A stretch of DNA of 64,000 bases from Bog-159 sp050008575 (GCA_050008575.1 JBEKMJ010000015.1:34959-98958); one strand, 5' to 3'. Positions 1 to 8,830 are shown, counted from the stretch's first letter. Made by a program: numbers and translations. Notes: a model not told the origin generated them from the sequence alone.

Positions 1-545
1 TCGAGCAGCGCGCGCGAGAGCGCGGTGGGCGGCCCCCAGCCTTGCTCGGCGCGCAGAGCGGCGCGCAAGGCCTGGCGCGCGATGTCGAATCCACCGCCCT
101 CGTCGCCGAAGATGTAACCCCAGCCGCCGGTGCGCGCCGTGCGTCCGCCGGCATTGCGGCCGAAGGCGATGGAACCCGTGCCGGCTATGGTGACGATGCC
201 GGGTTCGCCGGCGGTGGCCCCCGCCAGCGCGATGAAAGCATCGTCTGTCACCACCACCACGTCGGCCGGAAGGATCCCGCGTAGGATGGCTTGCTTATCT
301 TCCGGGCCGCCGCTCATGCCGAAGCAGGCGGCCGAGAAGCGCACGGCGCGCGGGTCGAGGCCGGCCTCGGCGCAGGCCGCCGCCACGGAGTCGCTCACGG
401 CGCGCACGAGTTTGTGGCGGCCCTCGGCGGCGCCAGCGTGATTGCAGGGGCCGCCACCGCCTGCGCCGAGCACGTGTCCGGTTTCATCGCCGATCAGCGC
501 GGTGGTGCCGGATTGTCCGCCGTCCACCCCCAGGAAGAGTCTCAT
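1..545 (-). CDS. BadF/BadG-type ATPase, N-acetylglucosamine kinase-like (partial)
   Basis: The reading frame begins with ATG at 545 on the minus strand and runs off the left edge, giving about 181 residues of an ASKHA-fold kinase. The N-terminus MRLFLGVDGGQSGTTALIGD is the phosphate-1 loop with its Asp-Gly-Gly. Residues near 125 (IAGTGSIAFGRN) form the phosphate-2 motif, and GGWGYIFGDEGGGFDIA is the loop typical of eukaryote-like N-acetylglucosamine kinases. The family phosphorylates amino sugars in the cytoplasm, often in peptidoglycan or chitin recycling. The exact substrate cannot be read from this fragment. A weak TATAGT -10-like box lies at 561-566 on the minus strand. Confidence 0.8.
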   Translation of the reverse strand, partial: MRLFLGVDGGQSGTTALIGDETGHVLGAGGGGPCNHAGAAEGRHKLVRAVSDSVAAACAEAGLDPRAVRFSAACFGMSGGPEDKQAILRGILPADVVVVTDDAFIALAGATAGEPGIVTIAGTGSIAFGRNAGGRTARTGGWGYIFGDEGGGFDIARQALRAALRAEQGWGPPTALSRALL

Positions 546-610
546 CGGTGGTCTCTTGAGACTATACCAGTCCGCGCCTCGGTGGGGCATACTGAGAAAA
601 GGCTATCCGC

Positions 611-1732
611 ATGTTTGAACGTTACACGAACGGGGCGCGGCGCACAGTCTTTTTTGCCCGCTTTGAGGCCAGCCGGTTTGGTTCTCCCTACATCGAGACG
701 GAGCATCTGCTGCTGGGCCTGTTGCGCGAGGATCGCTCTCTGCGAAAACGGCTACCCATCGGCGCCGCCGAGCAGATCCGCAAACGAATTGAGGAGCGTG
801 TGGAGCAGCCTGTGCAGTCCACGGCAACGTCCGTGGATCTACCCCTGAGCCGAGACTGCAAGCGTGCCTTGCACTATGCCGCTGAAGAGAGCAAGGCACT
901 GGGACACGCGCATATCGACTGCGGCCATCTGGCTCTTGGCATCCTGCATATTGAATCGGCCGCAGCCCTGCTCCGGGATTTCGGGATCGAGTACGCCGGC
1001 TATCGCGAGGTGGTGGCGCAGCCGGTTACGACTCCTCCGCTGGAAAGCCCCGCTCCGCTGCCCGCGAGCGTCGTTGCCGGCCCGCTGGGGAAGGCCGCCG
1101 CGGATTTGCAACGCATGTTGGGGGTCGCCAGCGAGCTCGTGGACAAGGGTCCGGAGCGCTTGAAGCGCACTGGGTGGACTCGCAAGGAAGCGTTAGGCCA
1201 CTTGATCGATTGGGCAACCGTGCACCAGAGGTGGTTCGCCCGCGCGCTCCCCGAGCCGAAAGTCGCCGCCGATGGATATCCGGAAGATGCCTGCCTATCC
1301 GCCCAGGGGTACAACGATCTGCCTTGGCACGTGTTGGTGGACTTGTGCGCATCGCTCAATCGGCCGATCCTGTACGTGATGACCCCCATTCCGGAGGAGA
1401 AATTGGATACGCCCTGCCGCATCGGCGTGGCGGAACCGGTTGCGCTGCGGGAACTCGTGCGCCGGTATGTGGCGCATTGCGAAGACGTAGTTGCGCAGTT
1501 GCTGATGCAGGGTGACGGAGCGGGAATTGGAGGGCGGGCAATTCTGCCCGCAGCCGGCTTTCAGCCGGCTGGGCCGCCTGAAAGGCGGCTGCGGCCAGGA
1601 TTGGCCGCCCCACAAGAGGTCGACGGTGCCCCACTACTAGCTCTCATGGCTGGGATTTTCCACGCGTTCTTCTCCATGTCGGTACCGACTACGCCTTCCA
1701 GAGTCACCTGGCCATTCTCCACGACGATGTGA
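611..1732 (+). CDS. Clp_N-like and DinB-like fusion protein with a repeat-derived tail
   Basis: Residues 1-140 look like the double Clp N-terminal repeat (FARFEASRFGSPYIETEHLL, then DCGHLALGIL), the substrate/adaptor module of ClpA/ClpC, but no AAA+ ATPase follows. Residues about 155-305 resemble a DinB/YfiT four-helix domain (RTGWTRKEALGHLIDWATVH, later RRYVAHCEDVVAQLL), with the spaced histidines that usually bind a metal. From about residue 306 the frame enters an intergenic hairpin cluster (1526-1613) and then antisense sequence of a dead BON gene, so the last roughly 70 residues are probably not ancestral. The biochemical role is unknown. The Clp_N-DinB pairing is the notable feature. 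Confidence 0.72.
   Translation: MFERYTNGARRTVFFARFEASRFGSPYIETEHLLLGLLREDRSLRKRLPIGAAEQIRKRIEERVEQPVQSTATSVDLPLSRDCKRALHYAAEESKALGHAHIDCGHLALGILHIESAAALLRDFGIEYAGYREVVAQPVTTPPLESPAPLPASVVAGPLGKAAADLQRMLGVASELVDKGPERLKRTGWTRKEALGHLIDWATVHQRWFARALPEPKVAADGYPEDACLSAQGYNDLPWHVLVDLCASLNRPILYVMTPIPEEKLDTPCRIGVAEPVALRELVRRYVAHCEDVVAQLLMQGDGAGIGGRAILPAAGFQPAGPPERRLRPGLAAPQEVDGAPLLALMAGIFHAFFSMSVPTTPSRVTWPFSTTM
1526..1613. repeat. Hairpin-module repeat cluster 1
   Basis: Four short inverted repeats follow one another: GGGCGGGCAATTCTGCCCGC, AGCCGGCTTTCAGCCGGCT, GCCGCCTGAAAGGCGGC and GCGGCCAGGATTGGCCGC. The cluster lies inside the 3' end of the Clp_N-DinB reading frame and next to the truncated end of the BON pseudogene. 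Confidence 0.9.
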
Positions 1733-2047
1733 ATTGGCGGAACGGTCTGCATGCCACCTGCAGGCGAAGGCGGTTATCCATGGGAGACGGCGGCGGAGCT
1801 TTGAGCTCATTGCTCAAGCTGGTGACGCCCGGTACGCGCTGGGCGATCCGCCCCAGGTCGGTTTTCCTAACCGGCTCGCTGACTTCGCCGAGTAGATCCA
1901 CGCGGCCCTTGTCCACGAAGAAACCGATATTGTCGAGGATGCTGTAGTAACGCGGGTACATGCGAATCTCGTGCGTCAGTTTCCGGCCGATTTCGGCGTC
2001 CGAGGCGCTGACTGTGCCGCTGGTAGCTGCCGCGGCTGGGGTAAGTA
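1641..2047 (-). pseudogene. BON-domain (OsmY-like) protein remnant
   Basis: Two minus-strand frames carry adjacent pieces of a BON-domain protein. One reads RMYPRYYSILDNIGFFVDKG...LLGEVSEPV...RVPGVTSLSNEL. The other reads VPPIHIVVENGQVTLEGVVG. The segment normally joining them (about 15 codons) is missing and the frame changes near 1750. The upstream side has an in-frame TAA and no start codon. The downstream side ends shortly before hairpin cluster 1. BON proteins are periplasmic or membrane-associated lipid-binding proteins. This copy cannot make a normal product. Confidence 0.7.
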
Positions 2048-2073
2048 GGGAATGTTAAAAGTGAATTAAGCGG

Positions 2074-2748
2074 TTACTGGCTGGTCTTATCTTTCGCGTA
2101 GCAAACGGGATCCAGAAGACACTCGGGGCAGCGCGGCTTGCGGGCCTGGCAGAGCGCGCGCCCATGGTGGATGATTTGGTGCGAGAACAATATCCAGCGG
2201 TCCCGCGGGACGATCTTCATCAAGTCTTGCTCGATCTTGACCGGATCGGTTTGTTTGGTCAAGTCCAGCCGGCGGGAGACGCGCTGGACGTGGGTATCGA
2301 CGACCACTCCCACGGCGATCTCATACGCCGTGCCCAGCACCACGTTGGCGGTCTTGCGGGCGGCGCCGGGAATCGAGAGCATCTCTTCCATCGTTTGCGG
2401 AACTTTGCCGCCGAAGTCGCGTAATACCTTCTGGGCGGCGCCCACGATGGATTTGGCCTTGTTATTGAAGAAGCCCGTACTGCGAATATCCTGCGCCAGA
2501 ACCTCCGGGCGCACCGCGGCGAAGTCGCGCGGCGTGGGATATTTCGCGAACAAACCGGGCGTGACTTCATTGACCCGTTTGTCGGTGCATTGCGCGGAGA
2601 GGATGGTGGCCACCAACAGCTCCCACGGACTGCTGTGGTGGAGCGCGCAAGTCACGTTGGGGTACATCCGGTCCAGCCCGCGCCTAATCCGGTCCACGCG
2701 CGCGCGGCGCTCGGCGGTGGTCTTCGGACGTTTCACTTTGGCGGTCAC
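2074..2748 (-). CDS. nth: Endonuclease III (DNA glycosylase/AP lyase)
   Basis: The 224-residue protein has the helix-hairpin-helix IPGAARKTANVVLG with the catalytic lysine (Lys120 in E. coli), the GPD-type loop VVVDTHVQRVSRRL with the catalytic aspartate, and the C-terminal [4Fe-4S] motif C-x6-C-x2-C-x5-C (CQARKPRCPECLLDPVC). It removes oxidised pyrimidines and cleaves the abasic site in base-excision repair. Length and domain order are normal. It is divergent from the amidohydrolase gene at 2775, with only 26 bases between the two starts. Confidence 0.97.
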   Translation of the reverse strand: MTAKVKRPKTTAERRARVDRIRRGLDRMYPNVTCALHHSSPWELLVATILSAQCTDKRVNEVTPGLFAKYPTPRDFAAVRPEVLAQDIRSTGFFNNKAKSIVGAAQKVLRDFGGKVPQTMEEMLSIPGAARKTANVVLGTAYEIAVGVVVDTHVQRVSRRLDLTKQTDPVKIEQDLMKIVPRDRWILFSHQIIHHGRALCQARKPRCPECLLDPVCYAKDKTSQ

Positions 2749-2774
2749 AGGCTAGGTTAAGCTGGTAGCATAGC

Positions 2775-4547
2775 ATGTCATTCCGCGGAACTTTCCTCGC
2801 GTTGGGATTCTTGATTGCAGCCATTCCGGTTTTGCCCGCCGGCACGCCGCTGTTCTTTTGCGATATTCGCGTATTCGACGGCGTGCGGGTGATCCGCAAG
2901 GCCGATGTGTTGGTACGCGACGGGCGCGTCGAAACGGTGGGTGCCAACGTCGCAATTCCGGAGGGCGCGCAGGCGATCGACGGCGGCGGCAAGACGCTGC
3001 TGCCCGGACTCATCGACGCGCACGCACATATCTGGACGCGGGCGGTGTTGCGGCAGGAGCTCATGTTCGGCGTGACCACGGTGCTGGACATGTTCACCGA
3101 GGTGCACTTCGCGGCGGCAATGCGGAGGGAGCAGAGCGCGGGCCAGGCTTCGGATCGGGCGGATCTGTATTCGGCGGGCACCCTGATCACCGCGCCAGGC
3201 GGACATGGCACGGAGTATCCGATCAAGGTTCCAACCCTGAGCGATCCATCGCAGGCGCAGGCGTTCGTGGATGCGCGCATCGCGGAAGGGTCGGATTACA
3301 TCAAGCTGATTTTGGACGATGCCTCCGCGTATGGCGGGCACCGGCCTACGCTGAGCGAAGAAACGTTGACCGCCGCCATTGCGGCCGCGCACAGGCGAGG
3401 CAAGCTGACGGTGGTACACATCGGCACGCTGCAGGATGCGGAGGAGGCCATCAATGCCGGCGCGGACGGCCTGGCGCACCTGTTCGTGGGGGCGAAGTCC
3501 GATCCGGATTTCGGACGCCTGGTGGCCTCGCACCACGCCTTTGTAGTTCCCACGCTGACGGTTTTGCAAAGCGTTTGCGGCACGGCCGGCGGTGCGCCGC
3601 TGTTGGCGGACGCGCGTCTTTCGCCGTATCTCGGCCCTTCCGACATTGTCAATCTGAAGAAGGCCTTCACGCTGCCCATCCAGCAGAGCTGCGCCGGATC
3701 TTTCGAGGCCGTGAAACAGTTGAAGGCGGCGGGCGTGCCGATGCTGGTGGGTGACGACGTGCCGAATCCCGGAACGGCGCCGGGCGCGACCGAGCATCGC
3801 GAACTGGAATTGCTGGTAGATGCCGGGCTGACGCCTACCGAAGCGTTGATCGGCGCCACATCGGCAGCCGCGCGCAGTTTCCATTTGGACGATCGCGGCA
3901 TGATCGCGCCGGGCAAGCGGGCGGATCTGCTGCTGGTGAATGGCGATCCGACGGGCGATATCAAGGCCACGCGCGACATCGCCGGGGTGTGGAAGGACGG
4001 CGTGGCGGCCGATCGCGCCAGCTACCGCGCCGCGCTTGAAAAAGCTTCGGATAGCGGGCTGGTCAGCGACTTCGAGCAGGAGAAACCGGAGAGCCGTTTT
4101 GGGACGGGTTGGATCGTGTGGACGGATGCCTCCATGGGCGGAAAATCCACTGCCACGCTGAAGATTGCGTCCGGCGGCGCGCATGGCAGCAGCGGATGCC
4201 TGGATATTTCCGGCGACGTAGTATCCAGCGGCTTGAAGACGCTTTGGTCGGGCGCCATGTTCGTGCCGGGAAAGGCGCGCATGGACCCGGTGGATCTGTC
4301 CGGGAAGAAGTCGCTATCTTTTTGGGCAAAAGGCGAAGGCAGGTCCTATACCGTGATGATCTTCGCGCAGAGCTTCGGATACGAGCCGGTGGGGCAGAGC
4401 TTTACGGCGGGCCCGCAGTGGCAACAGTTCACCTTCCCGCTCGCATCGTTCAAGGGCGCCGATGGCCGCGGCCTGATGGGTGTGTTCCTGGGCAGCCCCA
4501 CCCCGGGCAAGTTCGATTTGCTGATCGACGACGTGCGGATCGAGTAA
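2775..4547 (+). CDS. Secreted amidohydrolase with C-terminal CIA30-like domain
   Basis: A signal peptide (MSFRGTFLALGFLIAAIPVL) precedes an imidazolonepropionase/prolidase-like metal-dependent hydrolase. The metal ligands begin at LIDAHAHIW (His-x-His), followed by a TVVHIGT histidine, a LVGDDVP aspartate, and the GMIAPGKRADLLLV closing strand. Residues about 430-590 form an extra beta-sandwich (SLSFWAKGEGRSYTVMIFAQ, then DLLIDDVRIE) resembling the CIA30/complex-I intermediate-associated or CBM11-like fold. The substrate is unknown: such enzymes cleave dipeptides, cyclic ureides or lactones. It is followed after 5 bases by the SRPBCC gene, so the two are probably co-transcribed. Confidence 0.88.
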   Translation: MSFRGTFLALGFLIAAIPVLPAGTPLFFCDIRVFDGVRVIRKADVLVRDGRVETVGANVAIPEGAQAIDGGGKTLLPGLIDAHAHIWTRAVLRQELMFGVTTVLDMFTEVHFAAAMRREQSAGQASDRADLYSAGTLITAPGGHGTEYPIKVPTLSDPSQAQAFVDARIAEGSDYIKLILDDASAYGGHRPTLSEETLTAAIAAAHRRGKLTVVHIGTLQDAEEAINAGADGLAHLFVGAKSDPDFGRLVASHHAFVVPTLTVLQSVCGTAGGAPLLADARLSPYLGPSDIVNLKKAFTLPIQQSCAGSFEAVKQLKAAGVPMLVGDDVPNPGTAPGATEHRELELLVDAGLTPTEALIGATSAAARSFHLDDRGMIAPGKRADLLLVNGDPTGDIKATRDIAGVWKDGVAADRASYRAALEKASDSGLVSDFEQEKPESRFGTGWIVWTDASMGGKSTATLKIASGGAHGSSGCLDISGDVVSSGLKTLWSGAMFVPGKARMDPVDLSGKKSLSFWAKGEGRSYTVMIFAQSFGYEPVGQSFTAGPQWQQFTFPLASFKGADGRGLMGVFLGSPTPGKFDLLIDDVRIE

Positions 4548-4552
4548 TCGCC

Positions 4553-5023
4553 ATGAAGACCTACCGCTTGGAGTGTTCGATGTCCGTGCCGGTATCGCTG
4601 CGGGAGGCTTTCGCTTTCTTCGAGGATCCGCACAATCTGGCGCGCATCACGCCGGCGTGGCTGAATTTCCGCATCGCTTCGCCAGCGCCTATTCAGATGC
4701 GCAAGGGCGCCGAAATCGAGTATCGGATTCGCTGGCTGGGCTTGCCGTTTAACTGGAAGACGGCCATCACGGAGTACGAGCCGCCCTTCTTCTTCGTGGA
4801 CGAGCAGGCGGCTGGTCCTTATGCCTATTGGCATCACCGGCACGATTTCAGACCCACCGAATACGGCGCGCTGGTTTCCGACCGCGTGGATTACGCGCTG
4901 CCTTTCGGGCCGCTGGGCAGGCTGGCACACCGGCTGGCCGTGCGCAGGCAGTTGCAGGAGATCTTCAATTACCGGCAAAAAGCGCTGGCCGGTATCCTCA
5001 TGGGCGCTACTGCGGCGAAGTGA
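4553..5023 (+). CDS. SRPBCC-family ligand-binding protein
   Basis: The 156-residue protein starts at ATG 4553, five bases after the amidohydrolase stop. It has the START-like pattern: an N-terminal strand (MKTYRLECSMSVPVSLREAF), FFEDPHNLARITPAWLNFRI, then WKTAITEYEPPFFFVDEQ and YAYWHHRHDFRPTEYGALVSDRVDYALPFGPLG. This matches the coenzyme Q-binding/polyketide-cyclase-like subgroup often annotated as cell-division inhibitor-like SRPBCC. Its ligand is unknown. Its 3' end overlaps that of the convergent zinc-ribbon gene by 17 bases. Confidence 0.85.
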   Translation: MKTYRLECSMSVPVSLREAFAFFEDPHNLARITPAWLNFRIASPAPIQMRKGAEIEYRIRWLGLPFNWKTAITEYEPPFFFVDEQAAGPYAYWHHRHDFRPTEYGALVSDRVDYALPFGPLGRLAHRLAVRRQLQEIFNYRQKALAGILMGATAAK

Positions 5024-5720
5024 TCTGTACTTGAGCGGTGAGATTCGTCCAATCCGGCAACTCGTAGGGCTTGAGCTTGGTGGAGAGCGGCGCAACCGTT
5101 TCTTTTGACTCGTTGGGCCGTAGCGATGCCATCTTGAAGCTGAAAGTGCCGGCGGCCTCCTCTTCTGCCTTGGCGGTGCGGCCGAAGATATTCACCGTAC
5201 CAGCCAGATCCGCGATATCCGCGTCGGAATGGTTGATGACCACAAAGCGCGCTTCAGTCGTATGCTGCGGCGAATCCACGAAGCGTATGCCGGCGACTTC
5301 GACGTACTTTTGCATGGGACTCGGTTTGGCCTGCGTCTGCGCAGGGACGCTCGCCAGCGGCGCGGAGGCCGCCTGCGTGCCGCCGCGGAAATAGCCGATC
5401 GCCCAATAGGCGCCGGCGCCCACACCCACGAACGCGAATGCAAAGAGGATGGCCAGCAGCCACGTGGGCAGGCCGGCGTGGGGCGGCGGGCCGGCATACT
5501 GCGCGGCAGCCAGCGGGGCCACCGCGGGAGGCGTATAGACGGGAGGCGCGGGGGGCATGGCCGTGGCAACTGCCGGGGCGCCGTCCAGGCCGGGCGGTGG
5601 AGCTTGCGGCGCCGGCTCCGCCGGTAGTTGGCCGGATTTTTCTTTGGCCTTGCAATCCGGGCATGCGTCGTACGATGGGGGCACCTCGCGCCCGCACTGC
5701 GGGCAGATCCAAGTGAACAT
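5007..5720 (-). CDS. Zinc-ribbon membrane protein of unknown function
   Basis: The 237-residue protein opens with a zinc ribbon (MFTWICPQCGREVPPSYDACPDCKAKE, two CxxC knuckles). A proline/alanine-rich linker of about 60 residues follows, then one membrane segment (TWLLAILFAFAFVGVGAGAYWAIGYF) near residues 100-125. The outer domain of about 100 residues (VEVAGIRFVDSPQHTTEARFVVINHSD) looks like an immunoglobulin-like or DUF2393-type beta-sandwich. The topology suggests a cytoplasmic ribbon and an extracytoplasmic sandwich. No function can be assigned. Confidence 0.75.
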   Translation of the reverse strand: MFTWICPQCGREVPPSYDACPDCKAKEKSGQLPAEPAPQAPPPGLDGAPAVATAMPPAPPVYTPPAVAPLAAAQYAGPPPHAGLPTWLLAILFAFAFVGVGAGAYWAIGYFRGGTQAASAPLASVPAQTQAKPSPMQKYVEVAGIRFVDSPQHTTEARFVVINHSDADIADLAGTVNIFGRTAKAEEEAAGTFSFKMASLRPNESKETVAPLSTKLKPYELPDWTNLTAQVQITSPQ

Positions 5721-5777
5721 TCGATCCCTCTATCCACATGCTACCGCGTTACGCCGCTGTGGAGGCCAAACCCAGCC

Positions 5778-5942
5778 GATTCTGGCCGCAGCCGGCTGAA
5801 AACCGGCTTCCGGAGTTTGGCCTTTTGGTGGGGCAGGCGGTTTCGCCTGCCGCGGGGCTTTAGCTTCGCTAGGCGAGCTGAGCTCGCCTGGGTCGGCAAG
5901 CGTGCCGACACGGCACGCGGGGGCGTGCGCCACGCGGCGCGC
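5778..5942. repeat. Hairpin-module repeat cluster 2
   Basis: This begins the 607-base gene-free stretch between 5720 and 6328. Modules in order are a GGCCGCAGCCGGCTGAAAACCGGC type, GGCAGGCGGTTTCGCCTGCC, AGCTTCGCTAGGCGAGCTGAGCTCGCC, GTCGGCAAGCGTGCCGAC and GGCACGCGGGGGCGTGCGCCAC. The last two are also found at 31252-31381 and 40864-40976. Confidence 0.88.
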
Positions 5943-5999
5943 CATTGAAATAGCCCATCTCCAGCACGGGCAGAATTGCCCAATGCCACACAGTTTTCC

Positions 6000-6262
6000 C
6001 GTGGGGCAGGACTCCAGTCCCGCGGGCCGGCGTCCACGTCGGCCTGCGTGAATCCAGTTAGGGCCGATTTCGTTAGGCGCAGAGCGCGTCATGGAGGACC
6101 CGCGCACGGTCGAAAACCCACTGCGTTTCGACATTCCGTCCGCCGCCGTGGGCAGGCTCGCAGCCGGCTCGCAGCCTGCGCGGGCCTCGCAGGCCCGCTC
6201 TTCGGCGGCGCATGGCGCCGCCCCACCTGACAGCACTGGAGTCCTGCCCCACTTGGCATCGC
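6000..6262 (-). repeat. Long composite repeat, copy A
   Basis: Read on the minus strand, this block matches 35855-36122 nearly throughout. Both start GTGGGGCAGGACTCCAGT, pass through GGCGGCGCCATGCGCCGCC, GCGGGCCTGCGAGGCCCGC and GCAGGCTGCGAGCCTGCC, then a non-palindromic unique stretch (AAACGCAGTGGGTTTTCGACC), then CGCGGGTCCTCCA, and finally GGCCGACGTGGACG and GGACTGGAGTCC. Copy A has about 21 extra bases (GGCTGCGAGCC duplicated) and lacks the GGCGAGCTTCGCTCGCC module of copy B. Confidence 0.9.
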
Positions 6263-6327
6263 GGCTTGCCGGAGATGGACAGAATTGCTCCCCACAAGCC
6301 GATCTGGGCGCATGCTATATTCCCGAG

Positions 6328-7639
6328 ATGCCCTTCCTCGCCCGGCTGGAAGCTTACTTCGAGTTTCAGCGCCTCGGCACAAACTGGAAAACGGAAATCC
6401 TGGCGGGCCTCACCACCTTCGTCACCATGGCTTACATCGTCCTGGTAAATCCGCAGATCCTGCACGAGGCCGGCATGCCCTTGGCGGCGGTCACCGCGGC
6501 TACCTGCATTTCAGCGGCGTTCGGCAGCTTCATGATGGGCATCCTGGCGCGCTATCCGATCGCGCTGGCGCCCGGCATGGGGTTGAACGCCTACTTCACT
6601 TATACCGTGGTCAAGGGCATGGGGATTCCCTGGCAGGCGGCCTTGGGCGCGGTGTTTGTCTCCGGGGTGGCCTTCCTGATCCTGACGGCGGTCGGCATCC
6701 GGCAGTTGATTGTAGCGGCCATCCCGTTCGAGTTGTATGCGGCCGTGGCGGCGGGCGTGGGCCTGTTCATCGCCTTCATCGGATTCCACAACGCGGGCTT
6801 GATTGTGCCGCATCCCGCCACCTTGGTGACGTTGGGCAACGTGCGCGACCCGCACACGCTGCTGGCCGTGTTTGGTTTGCTGGCGACCTCCGCGCTGCTC
6901 GCCCGGCGGGTGCCGGCGGCCATGCTGATCGGGATCCTGCTGACTACCATCGTGGGAATCGCCACGGGCCTGGTGGCGTGGAATCCGCAGCCTTACAGCT
7001 TCCTGGACCTCTCCGCCACCATGCTGAAGCTGGATGTAGGCGCGACGCTACGGCTGGGCTTCTTCGAGATCGTTTTCGTGTTCCTGTTCATCGATATGTT
7101 CGACAATATCGGAACGCTGGTGGCGGTGGGCAAGCGCGGGCCTATTCAACCACGCCCACACGATCCCGCGCGTGGATCGCATCCTGTATGCCGACGCTTC
7201 CGCTACAATTGTCGGCTCGCTCACAGGTACCTCGACAGTGGTGAGCTATATCGAGAGCGCCGCGGGAGTGGCTGCCGGCGGCCGCAGTGGCGTGACGGCC
7301 ATGGTCACCGGCGCTATGTTTATCGTGGCCCTGTTCGTCGCGCCGGTGGTGGGCGCGATTCCAGCGGCCGCCACCGCGCCGGCCTTGATCGTAGTGGGCA
7401 GCCTGATGATGACCGCGATCGGCGAAGTGGACTGGAAGGACCCCGAGATCTCCATTCCGGCATTCCTCACCATGCTCGCCATCCCGCTGACGTTCAGCAT
7501 CGCCAACGGACTGGCATTCGGGTTCATCGCGTACACGGTGCTGAAGGTCGTGCGCGGCAAGTTCCGCGAAGTGAACTGGCTGGTGTACGCGCTCACGCTG
7601 CTGTTTATCGCCCGTTTCATTTATCTGAGGGGGGCGTGA
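6328..7639 (+). pseudogene. NCS2/AzgA-type purine permease with one frameshift
   Basis: From ATG 6328 the frame encodes MPFLARLEAYFEFQRLGTNW and a typical AzgA-like core: GLTTFVTMAYIVLVNPQIL, GMGLNAYFTYTVV, and FLFIDMFDNIGTLVAVGKR. At about 7135-7142 (after GKRG) the frame breaks. The expected continuation (FNHAHTIPRVDRILYADASA, then GTSTVVSYIESAAGVAAGGRSG) lies one frame over and runs to the stop at 7639. Restoring two bases in the GC run gcgcggg rejoins the two parts. The family imports adenine, guanine or hypoxanthine by proton symport. All expected membrane segments are present, so this is either a very recent mutation or an assembly error. Confidence 0.85.
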
Positions 7640-7666
7640 GTGAATTCGGTAAATCGATTTACTGCA

Positions 7667-8599
7667 TCAATCCCGCGCCTGCAATGCGCGGTCGAGCCTC
7701 TGCTGCAAGCTCGGATCTTCTTTGTACATGGCGAGGGCCTCCACCGCATCGGCCGAGTTCTGGCTTCCGCCATTCTGCACCAGGTCCAACAAATAATCGA
7801 TGGCATTCTCGCGCCTCAACAAGGCCATGGCGAGCAAGAGCGTGCGGCCCAGCGGACGGGCCCGCAATTGCTGGGATGCGTCGCGCAGCGCCGCAAATGC
7901 ACTCTCCAGCCGGGACTCGCCCAGCGCGAGCGCGGCGGCTTCCGCGATGGCCTCTTCGCGATGGTCGAGAAATTCCGCCACGAACTCCAGCGATTTCGCG
8001 GGATCGGCGCGCAACAGGGCGGCGAAGCATTCCCCCAAAACCTCGGGATCGTCCCCGCTGAGCGTTTTCAGGCGCAGCAACAGCACGCCACCGGGAAGGC
8101 CGGAGGCCGCCACGGCCCGCACGGCGCCGATGCGCGCATCGCGTTCGGGGTCGAGCAGCAGCGGCACGATTTCCTCCAGGGCTTCAGTGTAATTCGTCTG
8201 CGCCAGCCCCATTGCGCCCAGCGCGCGCACTTCGGCGGCGGTGTCCACCGAGCCGCCCCATGTGGGCTCCATCTGGATATGCTGGATGCCGCGGCGAAAA
8301 ACGGCCGGATAGGGATACTCCAGTTTGCAAAGCGCTTTGAGGATTTCGATCTTGGCCGCGCAGCGTTTGTCGGTGGTGTCGGGCTTCACCATGAATCGGT
8401 CGAATGCCTCTACCAGTTGGGGCGCCAGTTCCGCCGCCAGCCATTCGCCGGCGATGCGGGCAGCTTTGGCCGCCACCAGATTCGATTTGCCGGCCAGGTA
8501 TTGGGCCACTGCGGCGAGCCCCTCCGGCGAAGGCGGCTGGCCGCGCAGTTCAGCCAAACGGTCGAGTTGCTCCTCGAGGGACGAGACTTTGCGCGCCAC
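7667..8599 (-). CDS. HEAT-repeat protein
   Basis: The 310-residue protein is built of paired helices with the HEAT/PBS-lyase pattern, for example VRALGAMGLAQTNYTEALEE, RDARIGAVRAVAASG, and AEAAALALGESRLESAFAAL. There is no signal peptide or membrane segment, so it is probably a cytoplasmic scaffold. Its 3' end is 27 bases from the convergent permease. It starts just inside hairpin cluster 3. No catalytic residues are visible and no partner is implied by the neighbours. Confidence 0.82.
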   Translation of the reverse strand: MARKVSSLEEQLDRLAELRGQPPSPEGLAAVAQYLAGKSNLVAAKAARIAGEWLAAELAPQLVEAFDRFMVKPDTTDKRCAAKIEILKALCKLEYPYPAVFRRGIQHIQMEPTWGGSVDTAAEVRALGAMGLAQTNYTEALEEIVPLLLDPERDARIGAVRAVAASGLPGGVLLLRLKTLSGDDPEVLGECFAALLRADPAKSLEFVAEFLDHREEAIAEAAALALGESRLESAFAALRDASQQLRARPLGRTLLLAMALLRRENAIDYLLDLVQNGGSQNSADAVEALAMYKEDPSLQQRLDRALQARD

Positions 8600-8612
8600 A
8601 AGACAATTCTAA

Positions 8613-8769
8613 TGTGGGTGCAGGACTCCAGTCCTGTCAGGATGGGCCTGCGGCCCCACGTGGGGGCGGCGCCATGCGCCGCCGCGGGGCTCTTTAGCGC
8701 CGCCGGGGCGGGCTTCGCTCGCCGGAGAGCGGGCCTGCGAGGCCCGCGCAGGCTGCGAGCCTGCCCCAC
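8613..8769. repeat. Hairpin-module repeat cluster 3
   Basis: Modules in order are CAGGACTCCAGTCCTG, a GGCCTGCGGCCCCAC type, GGCGGCGCCATGCGCCGCC, a GCGGGCTTCGCTCGCC type, GCGGGCCTGCGAGGCCCGC and GCAGGCTGCGAGCCTGCC. It fills the space between the divergent HEAT-repeat and phosphoglycerate kinase genes, so any promoter for these must lie in or immediately beside it. Confidence 0.9.
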
Positions 8770-8830
8770 GGTTCATGCAGGCGGTTGTTTCCTGCTAATC
8801 TCAAGTGTTAAACCCTTTTGAGAGCTTCTT

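Noticed and set aside
2778..4184. A 468-codon minus-strand frame opposite the amidohydrolase gene
   Set aside because: It shows no conserved motifs, and the plus strand carries the metal-binding signature.
5943..5999. A short gene between repeat clusters 2 and copy A
   Set aside because: No frame with a ribosome-binding site is present. The words CATTGAAATAGCC and TGCCACACAG look like decayed repeat linkers also seen near 31385.
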